Assembly: GCA_003674045.1 (NCBI GenBank)
Contig: PENC01000016.1
Coordinates: forward strand, 1 to 64,000
Length of the DNA: 64,000 nucleotides
Origin: Streptomyces griseocarneus
GTDB lineage: Bacteria > Actinomycetota > Actinomycetes > Streptomycetales > Streptomycetaceae
Direction: 5' to 3'
The position numbers were made by a program, and so were the translations under genes. Below the pieces are notes generated by a model. It was not told where the DNA came from and ran no database searches. It was given only the letters and a program-made list of their open reading frames with translations. Position 1 is the first letter of the stretch, and each line of letters starts with the position of its first letter. This document shows, piece after piece, positions 17,964 to 25,192 of this stretch.

Positions 17964-18452
17964 CTAGCGGTAGTTGACGAACTGGAGCGCGAAGTCCAGG
18001 TCCTTGCCCTTGAGGAGGGCCTGGACCGCCTGCAGGTCGTCGCGGCTCTTGGAGCTGACGCGCAGCTCCTCGCCCTGGACCTGTGCCTTGACGCCCTTCG
18101 GGCCCTCGTCGCGGATGATCTTGGCGACCTTCTTGGCGTTCTCCTGGGAGATGCCCTCCACGATGGAGGCGAAGATCTTGTACTCCTTGCCGGAGAGCTG
18201 CGGCTCACCGGCGTCCAGAGCCTTGAGCGAGATGCCGCGCTTGATCAGCTTGGACTGGAAGATGTCCAGGACCGCCTTGACCCGGTCCTCGCCGTTGGCG
18301 CGCATCTCGATCTTGTCGCCCGACCAGTCGATCGAGGCGCCGACGCCCTTGAAGTCGTAGCGGGTCGTGATCTCCTTGGCGGCCTGGTTGAGGGCGTTGT
18401 CGACCTCCTGCCGCTCGACCTTCGAGACGATGTCGAAACTGGAGTCGGCCAT
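17964..18452 (-). CDS. yajQ: YajQ-family nucleotide-binding protein
   Basis: Cytosolic protein of the YajQ/UPF0234 family, 162 residues. Two RNP-like alpha-beta folds are recognisable: N-terminal ADSSFDIVSKVERQEVDNAL, central TRYDFKGVGASIDWSGD, and C-terminal EELRVSSKSRDDLQAVQALL with FALQFVNYR at the very end. Some family members bind cyclic di-GMP; whether this one does cannot be told. Start ATG 18452 matches the universal family N-terminus; the longer reading upstream adds 37 unrelated residues. Confidence 0.93.
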   Translation of the reverse strand: MADSSFDIVSKVERQEVDNALNQAAKEITTRYDFKGVGASIDWSGDKIEMRANGEDRVKAVLDIFQSKLIKRGISLKALDAGEPQLSGKEYKIFASIVEGISQENAKKVAKIIRDEGPKGVKAQVQGEELRVSSKSRDDLQAVQALLKGKDLDFALQFVNYR

Positions 18453-18635
18453 ATTGAGTTGGCTCCTCGTACGTAGATCCATCACGGGTGCGGCCGGGTG
18501 CCGCTCCGCAAGCCTAGTTGCCCGGCCCCCGGTAGAGGGGTGATGAACCGAGTGGCGGACCACCCCTGGTCATCGGGTATGGTTTACGTCGTTGCCACGG
18601 AGCGGTTCGAAAGAACACCCGAGGTGACAACCCTT

Positions 18636-18717
18636 GGCGGTGTGCCCGAGTGGCCAATGGGAGCGGACTGTAAATCCGTCGGCTTAGCCTACCCAGGTTC
18701 GAATCCTGGCGCCGCCA
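18636..18717 (+). tRNA. tRNA-Tyr (anticodon GTA)
   Basis: 82 bases. The acceptor stem GGCGGTG pairs with CGCCGCC (one wobble), discriminator A. Anticodon loop in gactgtaaatccgtc gives GTA. A long variable arm (cggcttagcctac) and T arm CCAGG-TTCGAAT-CCTGG are present. No encoded CCA: the base string after the discriminator is cat. Confidence 0.97.
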
Positions 18718-18722
18718 CATGT

Positions 18723-18752
18723 GAAGGCCCTTCTCTTCGGAGAAGGGCCTTC
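18723..18752 (+). terminator. Terminator of tRNA-Tyr
   Basis: gaaggcccttctc pairs perfectly with gagaagggccttc around a ttcg tetraloop, starting six bases after the tRNA. A tttt follows shortly after at 18757. Confidence 0.85.
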
Positions 18753-18846
18753 GGTGTTTTCAGGGTGTCTTCTTCAGGGTGGCTTGATCGCCGTCGTGAT
18801 CCGCGGCACATTCACGGGGCCGCGGACCGCACGGCGGCGCGGCCGT

Positions 18847-19509
18847 TCAGCCCGCCGCGGCGTTCTTCACGGCCTCGGCCACCGGCGTGTCGCCCCCGAT
18901 CAGCTCCAGCGTGCGCCCGGCCGTCCCCGGCTCGTCCAGCAGCGCCAGCAGCACCGCCGCCACGTCGTCCCGCGTGACCGCGCCCCGGCCCGTCGACTCG
19001 TCCAGGGCCACCAGGCCCGTGCCCGGGTCGTCGGTGAGGCTGCCGGGCCGCAGGACCGTCCAGTCGAGGCCCGCGCGGGACCGGACGTCGGTGTCGGCCG
19101 CGCCCTTCGCGCGCAGGTAGGCGGCGAAGACCGGGTCGGTGCCCTCGGCGGGCTCGCGGTCGGCGCCCATCGAGGAGACGACGATGAACCGCCGTACCCC
19201 GGCGGCCTCCGCCGCGTCGGCGAACAGCGTGGCCGCGCCGCGGTCCACGGTGTCCTTCCGCCCGGCGCCGCTCCCCGGGCCGGCCCCGGCGGCGAAGACG
19301 GCCGCGTCCGCCGACTCCAGATGCCTGACGAGATCCCCGACCGAGGCCGTCTCCAGGTCGCACACGACCGGCTCCGCGCCTGCCGCGAGCAGGTCTCCCG
19401 CCTGCTCCGGCCTGCGGATGACGCCCGCCACTTCGTCCCCGCGCGCGTGGAGCAACCGTTCCAGCCGCAGCGCGATCTGACCATGTCCACCAGCGATGAC
19501 AATGCGCAT
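18847..19509 (-). CDS. NAD(P)-binding protein of the atypical SDR type
   Basis: Single-domain Rossmann protein, 220 residues. The N-terminal dinucleotide motif is IVIAGGHGQIALRLERLL, where GGxGxI replaces the classical GxxGxxG. Further features are FIVVSSMGAD, YLRAKGAADTDVR (the Lys of the family, without a clear Tyr-x-x-x-Lys) and WTVLRPGSLTDDPGTG. These are typical of the NAD(P)H-binding, NmrA-like atypical SDRs. The reaction, if any, is unknown. ATG 19509 has only a weak ribosome site. It is the same strand as, and 116 bases from, the amidohydrolase-like gene upstream. Confidence 0.82.
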   Translation of the reverse strand: MRIVIAGGHGQIALRLERLLHARGDEVAGVIRRPEQAGDLLAAGAEPVVCDLETASVGDLVRHLESADAAVFAAGAGPGSGAGRKDTVDRGAATLFADAAEAAGVRRFIVVSSMGADREPAEGTDPVFAAYLRAKGAADTDVRSRAGLDWTVLRPGSLTDDPGTGLVALDESTGRGAVTRDDVAAVLLALLDEPGTAGRTLELIGGDTPVAEAVKNAAAG

Positions 19510-19625
19510 GATCCGACCGTACGCGGTACGGCACGCGCCGCCAGGCGAAAGGGGCGCGAACCGGCCTGCTCGCACGTGGACGGAAGCCCACCGGCGTATT
19601 CGCCCGACGGCGGCGCGCTCCGCCG

Positions 19626-20909
19626 TCAGGACGGTTCGCCGCCGCGTGACGACTGCCGCGGGAGTTCCAGGGCCGCCACCGCGGTCGAGTCGCAGTACTC
19701 CCGCACCGCGCTGGTCCGCGCGACAACGCGCCCTTGGTGCACCACCAGACGGCTGTACGCGAGCGACAGCACACCCTCGATCCGCCGCCCCCGCACCGCC
19801 AGCAGCTCCGCCGGGAAACCCGCCTCCACGCGCACGGCCGGCAGCCCCATGGCGGCCCGCGCGCCGCCGCTGACGGCCTCGTACGCCTCCTGCGGGCGCA
19901 GTTCGCCGCGCGAGGCCAGCAGGAAGGCGGCCTCCAGGGGGTCGCCCCGGCCCACGGGGTTCGCGGCGTCCCGCAGTGCGCCGCTGCCCGCCGTCACCCG
20001 CACGCCCGCCTGCCGCAGCAGCCGCACCGGCGCGCAGCGCGAGACGCGGGCGGCCCGCAGCTCCAGGGCCCCGCAGTCGCCCTGGGGCAGGCACACCACG
20101 GTCACCTCGGCGGCCGCGAGCTGCTCGGCGGCCCGCGCGGCCTGCTCGTACGGCAGCCGGGCCAGGCCGCCGCACGGCCCGACCGTGACACGCGGCCGCA
20201 GGCCCCCGGCCATGGCCGCGAGCCGGGCGAGCCGTGCCGGGTCGCCGCCGTCGGTGTGCAGGTCGACCGGGCACCCGTGCTCGGCCGCGAGGCCCAGGGC
20301 GATCTCCGCGTAGCCGGTGGGGTCGGGGTCGAGGTCGGGGCAACCGCCCACGGCGGCGCCCATCTTGACGGCGTCTCGCAGCATGGCGAGGCCCTCCGCC
20401 CCGGCGGCCCCGGTCAGCAGCCGGGGGACCGCGACGACGCCGAGGTCCGTGAGCCCGCGCAGCGACCGCCGCGCCTGGAGGACCGCCTCCAGCGAGCGCA
20501 GGCCCTGCACATCCCCGATGCGGACGTGCGAGCGGAGCGCCGTGGCGCCGTGCCCGAGCTGGAGCAGCGCGGCCTCGGTGACCCGGCGCTGGACGTCCTC
20601 CACGGCGTACGGCACGGGGCCGTCGAGGTCGGCGGTGAAGGCGGTGTCGCCGTGGCCGTGGGGCTCGGCGGGCGCGGGCAGCAGCAGATAGCCGCCGAGG
20701 TCGACGCGCGGCCCGGGCGCGAGGCTGCCCGCCGTGCCGACGGCCTCGATGCGCCCGCCGCTGAGCCGTACGTCCACGATGCGGCCGTCGGCGAGCCGGG
20801 CCCCGCACAGCACCAGGGCACCGTCGCCGGAGTCGGCACCGGGCGGCTGGCCGGCGGGAGGGGTGTCACCCCCGGGGTTTCTCGGGGGCTGCGGCTGGCT
20901 GTCGGGCAT
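19626..20909 (-). CDS. Amidohydrolase-fold protein resembling cytosine deaminase, metal ligands degraded
   Basis: 427 residues with the amidohydrolase layout: a beta-sandwich start (ALVLCGARLADGRIVDVRLSGGRIEAVG, shown here as GARLADGRIVDV and GGRIEAVG), the metal-site strand PHGHGD (His84, His86), and PVDLHTDGG with His218. In cytosine deaminase relatives the next ligand is a His in a VSHC-type loop and the last an Asp in GSDNxRD. Here these read VTVGPCGGL (Gly-Pro at 244-245) and TAGSGALRD (Gly310). Two of the usual metal ligands therefore seem lost, and the protein may be a non-catalytic relative. Start ATG 20909 has ggaggag seven bases ahead. No partner gene indicates a substrate. Confidence 0.78.
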   Translation of the reverse strand: MPDSQPQPPRNPGGDTPPAGQPPGADSGDGALVLCGARLADGRIVDVRLSGGRIEAVGTAGSLAPGPRVDLGGYLLLPAPAEPHGHGDTAFTADLDGPVPYAVEDVQRRVTEAALLQLGHGATALRSHVRIGDVQGLRSLEAVLQARRSLRGLTDLGVVAVPRLLTGAAGAEGLAMLRDAVKMGAAVGGCPDLDPDPTGYAEIALGLAAEHGCPVDLHTDGGDPARLARLAAMAGGLRPRVTVGPCGGLARLPYEQAARAAEQLAAAEVTVVCLPQGDCGALELRAARVSRCAPVRLLRQAGVRVTAGSGALRDAANPVGRGDPLEAAFLLASRGELRPQEAYEAVSGGARAAMGLPAVRVEAGFPAELLAVRGRRIEGVLSLAYSRLVVHQGRVVARTSAVREYCDSTAVAALELPRQSSRGGEPS

Positions 20910-21086
20910 CGCGCTCCTCCGGGCTCCGGGGCGTGCATGATCACGCAGCGTGGTCCGAGCCTAGGGCGCGTTCGGATCGGCTTCGAGCAGGCGACGAATA
21001 GTCGTACTGGTGTGGTGCGGGAGGCGGTGGAGAGACGCCCGTGGGGGGCTTCCGGACGGGCTTCCGGGGTGGTGCCGGGGTACGGA

Positions 21087-21116
21087 TTTCACCTTCGGCG
21101 GCCAACCGTGTAATGT
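21087..21116 (+). promoter_or_regulatory. Possible promoter of the tRNA-Thr/tRNA-Met/rpmG run
   Basis: TTTCAC at 21087-21092 and TAATGT at 21111-21116 are 18 bases apart. The -10 ends 11 bases before tRNA-Thr. The -35 match is only fair. Confidence 0.42.
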
Positions 21117-21127
21117 CTTCCTCGCTC

Positions 21128-21200
21128 GCCCCAATAGCTCAGTCGGCAGAGCGTCTCCATGGTAAGGAGAAGGTCAACGGTTCGATTCCGTTTTGGGGCT
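21128..21200 (+). tRNA. tRNA-Thr (anticodon GGT)
   Basis: 73 bases. The acceptor GCCCCAA pairs with TTGGGGC, discriminator T. Anticodon stem TCTCC/GGAGA with loop ATGGTAA gives GGT. T arm AACGG-TTCGATT-CCGTT. CCA is not encoded. Confidence 0.97.
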
Positions 21201-21249
21201 CTGGTGTGAGGGGATCCTCGCCTTCGGGTGAGGATCACTCCCGCATCAA

Positions 21250-21322
21250 AGCGGTGTAGCTCAGTCGGTAGAGCAAGCGGCTCATAATCGCTGTGTCACC
21301 GGTTCAAGTCCGGTCACCGCTA
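21250..21322 (+). tRNA. tRNA-Met (anticodon CAT)
   Basis: 73 bases. The acceptor AGCGGTG pairs with CACCGCT, discriminator A. The anticodon loop CTCATAA gives CAT. The acceptor is fully paired at position 1-72, so it is an elongator rather than initiator tRNA. T arm ACCGG-TTCAAGT-CCGGT. Confidence 0.95.
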
Positions 21323-21411
21323 CACGTAGTAGCCGATTGTGGGGTCGGTCCTCCGATCGGCTACTCTTTTTGTCTGCGTTCCATCCGTCCAGTCCGTCAA
21401 GGAGCACTCAC

Positions 21412-21576
21412 GTGGCTGCCACCGACGTCCGCCCGAAGATCACGCTGGCCTGCGTGGAGTGCAAGGAGCGGAACTACATCACCAAGAAGAACCGGCGTAA
21501 CAACCCGGACCGTCTTGAGATGAAGAAGCACTGCCCGCGTTGCAACTCGCACACCGCGCACCGCGAGACGCGCTAA
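21412..21576 (+). CDS. rpmG: 50S ribosomal protein L33, zinc-binding type
   Basis: 54-residue large-subunit protein. It keeps both zinc pairs, CVEC (14-17) and CPRC near 42-45, so it is the C+ form rather than the zinc-free paralogue Streptomyces also makes. GTG 21412 has aaggag eight bases upstream. tRNA-Thr, tRNA-Met, rpmG and the hotdog dehydratase genes stand in the same order as in mycobacteria. Confidence 0.95.
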
Positions 21577-21593
21577 GCAACAGGCTCGTATGT

Positions 21594-21620
21594 GAGGCCG
21601 TCCCCACTGGGGGCGGCCTC
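21594..21620 (+). terminator. Hairpin after rpmG
   Basis: GAGGCCGTCCCC pairs with GGGGGCGGCCTC around a short loop (one T-G pair), 18 bases after the rpmG stop. No T-run. Confidence 0.55.
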
Positions 21621-21746
21621 GCTGCGTATTCCGGCGCGCCCGCGCGTTTTCCGGCTTCCGGATCATCTCCGGGACGGCTTCCGTATCGTCTCCGGTGCGC
21701 CGCGGCGCCATGAATCCACAGCAGTCCACTCAGGAGGTGCCGAGCC

Positions 21747-22199
21747 ATGGCGCTCGACCAGTCCTTCGTCGGACGGACCTACCCGGCCACCGAGCCCTAT
21801 GAGGTCGGCCGGGAAAAGATCCGCGAATTCGCCGAGGCCATCGGGGACACCAATCCGGTGTACACGGACCCGGAGGCCGCCAAGGCCCTCGGCTACCCGG
21901 ACGTGATCGCTCCGCCCACGTTCGTGTTCGCCATCACCTTCCGTGCCGCGGGCCAGGTCGTCCAGGACCCGCAGCTGGGCCTGGACTACGACCGGGTGGT
22001 GCACGGCGACCAGAAGTTCGCCTACACCCGCCCGGTGCGTGCGGGGGACCGGCTGTCGGTCACCTCCACCATCGAGGCGATCAAGTCGATGGCGGGCAAC
22101 GACCTGGTGACGGTCCGCGGCGACGTGCACGACGAGACCGGTGAGCACGTGGTGACCGCGCACACCATGCTGGTGGCGCGCGCCGCTGAGGAGGCGTGA
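21747..22199 (+). CDS. Hotdog-fold (R)-3-hydroxyacyl dehydratase subunit, HadA-like
   Basis: 150-residue MaoC/UPF0336-type protein with a FAS1-like dehydratase N-terminal fold (MALDQSFVGRTYPATEPYEV, GREKIREFAEAIGDTNPVYTD, DVIAPPTFVFAIT). The HadA type lacks the full catalytic Asp-His pair and works as the partner of HadB. The TGATG overlap with the next gene supports a heterodimer that dehydrates 3-hydroxyacyl-ACP in fatty-acid elongation. In mycobacteria the same pair lies next to rpmG and tRNA-Thr/Met. No hadC is present here. ATG 21747 has aggaggtg ahead. Confidence 0.85.
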   Translation: MALDQSFVGRTYPATEPYEVGREKIREFAEAIGDTNPVYTDPEAAKALGYPDVIAPPTFVFAITFRAAGQVVQDPQLGLDYDRVVHGDQKFAYTRPVRAGDRLSVTSTIEAIKSMAGNDLVTVRGDVHDETGEHVVTAHTMLVARAAEEA

Positions 22200-22630
22200 T
22201 GGCCGCGAGGATTTCCTACGACGACGTCGAGGTCGGCACCGAGCTGCCGACGGCGGCCTTCCCGGTGACCCGGGCCACCCTGGTCCGCTACGCGGGTGCC
22301 TCCGGCGACTTCAACCCGATCCACTGGAACGAGAAGTTCGCCAAGGAGGTCGGCCTGCCGGACGTCATCGCGCACGGCATGTTCACCATGGCGGAGGCCG
22401 TCCGCGTGGTGACCGACTGGACCGGCGACCCGGGTGCCCTCGTGGAGTACGGGGTGCGCTTCACCAAGCCGGTCGTCGTGCCGAACGACGACGAGGGCGC
22501 CGTCATCGAGGTCGGCGGCAAGGTCGCGGCCAAGGACGACGAGGCCCGCACGGTCCGGGTCGACCTGCTGGTCAAGAGCGCCGGCCAGAAGGTACTGGGT
22601 ATGTCCCGCGCGGTGGTCAGGCTCGCCTGA
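22199..22630 (+). CDS. Hotdog-fold (R)-3-hydroxyacyl dehydratase catalytic subunit, HadB-like
   Basis: 143-residue MaoC-type dehydratase. The catalytic loop GASGDFNPIHWNEKFAKEVG has the hydratase Asp and His (DFNPIH), followed by the oxyanion helix VIAHGMFTMAEAVRVV. It would supply the active site to the HadA-like partner encoded immediately upstream. The ATG at 22199 shares its A with the upstream stop. A hairpin terminator follows. Confidence 0.88.
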   Translation: MAARISYDDVEVGTELPTAAFPVTRATLVRYAGASGDFNPIHWNEKFAKEVGLPDVIAHGMFTMAEAVRVVTDWTGDPGALVEYGVRFTKPVVVPNDDEGAVIEVGGKVAAKDDEARTVRVDLLVKSAGQKVLGMSRAVVRLA

Positions 22631-22642
22631 CGCGAGCGATCG

Positions 22643-22680
22643 GTAAGGGGCGCCCGTCCATGGCGGGCGCTCCTTACTTT
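22643..22680 (+). terminator. Terminator after hadB-like gene
   Basis: GTAAGGGGCGCCCG (22643-22656) pairs with CGGGCGCTCCTTAC (22664-22677), 14 bp with one G-T pair and a seven-base loop, then ttt. Confidence 0.75.
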
Positions 22681-22701
22681 CCGTGCCACCCCTTGACTCG
22701 A

Positions 22702-22719
22702 TAAGTGAGTAGTCACTAA
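22702..22719. promoter_or_regulatory. Operator of the TetR regulator (own gene)
   Basis: TAAGTGAGTAGTCACTAA is an 18-bp imperfect palindrome ending ten bases before the regulator start. The half-sites, TTAGTGA and TAAGTGA, match those in front of the MFS gene at 23372-23389. This fits autoregulation. Confidence 0.7.
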
Positions 22720-22729
22720 CTTTCTCTCC

Positions 22730-23296
22730 ATGGTCAGGATGAGCGCCGAAGAGCGCCGCGAGAGCGTCGTCCGCGCGGCGGTCACCGAGTTCGCGCGCGG
22801 GGGCTACCACGGCACCTCCACGGAGGCGATCGCGCGCAGGGTCGGCGTCTCGCAGCCGTATCTCTTCCGGCTGTTCCCCGGCAAGCAGGCCATCTTCCTC
22901 GCCGCGGCCGAGCGCTGCGTCGCGCGGACCCGCCAGATGGTCGAGGACGCGGTCGCGGAGCTGCCCGCCGACGCCACGGTCGAGGAGCGGTCGCACGCCG
23001 TGGCCGCCGCCTACCGGCGGCTGCTCACGGAGGACCCCGAGCAGCTGCTGATGCAGATGCAGGTCTACGCGGCGGTCGCCTCCGCCGAGGCGAGCGGCGA
23101 GCCCGAGGTCGGCGAGGTCGTACGCGGCCACTGGGCCGAGCTGTGGGACGCCGTCCACCTGGGGCTCGGTGGCGACGCCCACGAGACCAAGAAGTTCATG
23201 GCCTACGGCATGCTCGTCAACACCCTGGTCGCGCTCGGCTTCCCCGGCGACCACCGTGTGTGGGGCACGTTCTGGGACGAGGCCAGGCCCGCCTGA
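22730..23296 (+). CDS. TetR-family transcriptional regulator
   Basis: 188 residues. The N-terminal helix-turn-helix is clear: SVVRAAVTEFARGGYHGTST then EAIARRVGVSQPYLFRLFPGKQAIFLAA (recognition helix around QPYLFRLFPGK). The C-terminal ligand domain has no assignable family. ATG 22730 has no good ribosome site and the operator ends ten bases before it, so the mRNA may be leaderless; ATG 22739 is the alternative. It is followed by an MFS exporter gene carrying the same operator, the common arrangement for a drug-responsive repressor. Confidence 0.88.
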   Translation: MVRMSAEERRESVVRAAVTEFARGGYHGTSTEAIARRVGVSQPYLFRLFPGKQAIFLAAAERCVARTRQMVEDAVAELPADATVEERSHAVAAAYRRLLTEDPEQLLMQMQVYAAVASAEASGEPEVGEVVRGHWAELWDAVHLGLGGDAHETKKFMAYGMLVNTLVALGFPGDHRVWGTFWDEARPA

Positions 23297-23371
23297 CCGG
23301 CCGTCCTGCCTGCCTTTCTCTTTCCCGCCTCGCCCGTCCTCGCCGGACGGGCCTGCTCATGGCCACAAAAG

Positions 23372-23389
23372 TTAGTAATCAATAACTAA
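23372..23389. promoter_or_regulatory. Operator of the TetR regulator (MFS gene)
   Basis: TTAGTAATCAATAACTAA is an 18-bp palindrome (TTAGTNA-N4-TNACTAA pattern) 16 bases before the transporter start. It is AT-rich in an otherwise GC-rich region. It shares half-sites with the operator at 22702-22719. Confidence 0.7.
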
Positions 23390-23405
23390 GTTCGGGGGGA
23401 CTCCC

Positions 23406-24794
23406 ATGCAGCAACAGACGCGGCGTTCCGGTGCCGTCTGGGCGCTGATCGTCACCAGCGCGGCCAGCTTCATGGCGGCGCTCGACAACCTCGTCGTCAC
23501 CACCGCCCTGCCGTCCATCCGCGAGGACCTCGGGGGAGAGCTCGCGGACCTGGAATGGACGATCAACGCCTACACGCTCACCTACGCCGCACTGCTGATG
23601 ACCGGTGCCGCCCTGGGCGACCGCTTCGGACGCCGCAGGCTCTTCTCCATAGGCGTCGCGCTCTTCACCGCCGCCTCCGCCGCGGCCGCCCTCGCCCCCG
23701 GCATCGACGGCCTGATCGCCGCGCGGGCCGTCCAGGGCGTCGGCGCCGCGATCATGACGCCGCTCTCCCTGACCCTGCTCACCACCGCCGTCCCCGCCGA
23801 GCGGCGCGGCATGGCGTACGGCATCTGGGGCGCGGTGAACGGCCTCGCCGTCGCGGGCGGCCCGCTCATCGGCGGCAGCCTCACCGAACACATCTCCTGG
23901 CAGTGGATCTTCTGGCTGAACGTCCCGCTGGGCATCGCCCTGCCGCCCCTCGCCCGGCTGCGCCTGGCCGAGTCCCGCGCGCCCCGGCCCCGCCTGGACA
24001 TCCCCGGCACGGTGCTCGTCAGCGGCGGCCTCTTCGGGATCGTCTACGGGCTCGTCAACGCGAACGCCCACGGCTGGACCGGCGCCCGTGTCCTCACCGG
24101 CCTCGTCGCGGGCGCCGCGCTCCTCGGCGGCTTCGTCCACCACGGCCTGCACCACAAGAAGCCCGTCCTGCCCATGCGGCTCTTCGGCAACCGGGCGTTC
24201 GCGGCGATCAACGCCGCCGGGCTGCTGATGTTCCTGGGCATGTTCGGGTCGATCTTCCTGCTCAGTCAGTTCCTGCAGGAGGTGTGCGGCTACTCGCCCA
24301 CCGAGGCGGGGCTGCGCATGCTCCCCTGGACCGGCGCGCCCATGTTCGTCGCGCCTCTGGCGGGCTGGCTCTCCGACCGCGTCGGCGGCCGGGCCGTGGT
24401 CACGGCGGGCCTCGCCCTCCAGGCGCTCGGCCTCGCGCTCTTCGCGCTCGTCCTCGCCCCTGGCATGTCGTATGCGGCACAGCTGCCCGCGCTGATCGTC
24501 AGCGGGGTGGGCATGGCGATGTACTTCGCCCCCGCCTCGAACCTGGTGATGTCCAGCGTGAGCCCCGACCAGCAGGGCATCGCGTCCGGCGCGAACAGCG
24601 CCCTGCGGGAGGTCGGCGGGGCGCTCGGGGTGGCGGTCCTTGCGTCTGTCTTCTCTTCGCGGGGTGGGTACGGGTCCGCGGAGCGGTTCGTGGACGGGGT
24701 CGTGCCGGCGCTGTGGGTGGGGGCGGGGGCGGTGGGGCTCGCGGCTGTCGCTGCGGCGGTGGCGAGTCGTGGGCGGGCCTTGGTGTCGGCGTAG
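23406..24794 (+). CDS. MFS drug exporter, DHA2 (EmrB/QacA) family
   Basis: 462-residue integral membrane antiporter with about 14 hydrophobic segments. Family motifs are ALDNLVVTTALPSIREDLG (motif near helix 1), GAALGDRFGRRRLFSIGVAL (motif A) and RAVQGVGAAIMTPLSLTLL (motif B). GGPLIGGSLTEHISWQWIFW is motif C, the antiporter signature. It probably exports a hydrophobic toxic compound in exchange for protons. The start ATG follows gggggga. The gene's last ten bases (gtcggcgtag) begin the left arm of a 206-bp inverted repeat, and the last residues are unusually Ala/Gly/Val-rich, so its 3' end may have been reshaped by recombination with the end of add. Confidence 0.88.
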   Translation: MQQQTRRSGAVWALIVTSAASFMAALDNLVVTTALPSIREDLGGELADLEWTINAYTLTYAALLMTGAALGDRFGRRRLFSIGVALFTAASAAAALAPGIDGLIAARAVQGVGAAIMTPLSLTLLTTAVPAERRGMAYGIWGAVNGLAVAGGPLIGGSLTEHISWQWIFWLNVPLGIALPPLARLRLAESRAPRPRLDIPGTVLVSGGLFGIVYGLVNANAHGWTGARVLTGLVAGAALLGGFVHHGLHHKKPVLPMRLFGNRAFAAINAAGLLMFLGMFGSIFLLSQFLQEVCGYSPTEAGLRMLPWTGAPMFVAPLAGWLSDRVGGRAVVTAGLALQALGLALFALVLAPGMSYAAQLPALIVSGVGMAMYFAPASNLVMSSVSPDQQGIASGANSALREVGGALGVAVLASVFSSRGGYGSAERFVDGVVPALWVGAGAVGLAAVAAAVASRGRALVSA

Positions 24795-24990
24795 CGTTTT
24801 GTCTGCGGGGTGCGTTGTGGCTTGTCGCGCCGTTCCCCGCGCCCCTGGGTGGTCTGTGGGCCGGGGGCGGGACCTCCGGCCGGAACCTGAAACGCGGTGC
24901 GTGCGGCCGATTCGGGCAGGGAGCCGTGATTCATGCACCGTCATTTCAGAACCCGCCCTCCGGCCCCGCCCCCTCCACCGGAGGTCGGCT
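24785..24990 (+). repeat. Left arm of the 206-bp inverted repeat around murB (class B)
   Basis: This arm matches 26415-26620 in inverted orientation at roughly 90 percent over its length. It includes the stop codon region gtcggcgtag of the MFS gene, gttttgtctgcggggtgcgt, cggaacctgaaacgcggtgc and ttcagaacccgccctccgg. The outer end lies inside the transporter gene, the inner end just before a palindromic element. Confidence 0.85.
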
Positions 24991-25010
24991 ATCCGGTATC
25001 CCCTCCCGCC

Positions 25011-25084
25011 CCGGTTGTGGGCAGGCGTTCCGCTGGGGGTCCCCCCGGACGGAGTCTGGGGGAGGAACGGGTGGGCACAACCGG
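25011..25084. repeat. Palindromic intergenic element before murB
   Basis: CCGGTTGTG at 25011-25019 pairs with CACAACCGG at 25076-25084. Inner stems gttcc/ggaac and cccccggac/gtctggggg are nested within. It is a 74-base hairpin element of a kind scattered between Streptomyces genes. The rest of the 398-base gap between the MFS gene and murB contains only the repeat arm and murB's own start region. Confidence 0.65.
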
Positions 25085-25192
25085 ACTACGGACCTGTACC
25101 GACACGGGGTCCGGGGCGGAGCCCCGGCGTAGGGATAGGTGAGGCGGGGCGAGCCAGGGGGGCCGCTCAGCGGAGCGTTTACGCTGGGGCGC

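Noticed and set aside
24960..25190. Small genes in the murB upstream region
   Set aside because: Frames run through the repeat arm and the palindrome and appear in inverted copy elsewhere without conservation of a start.
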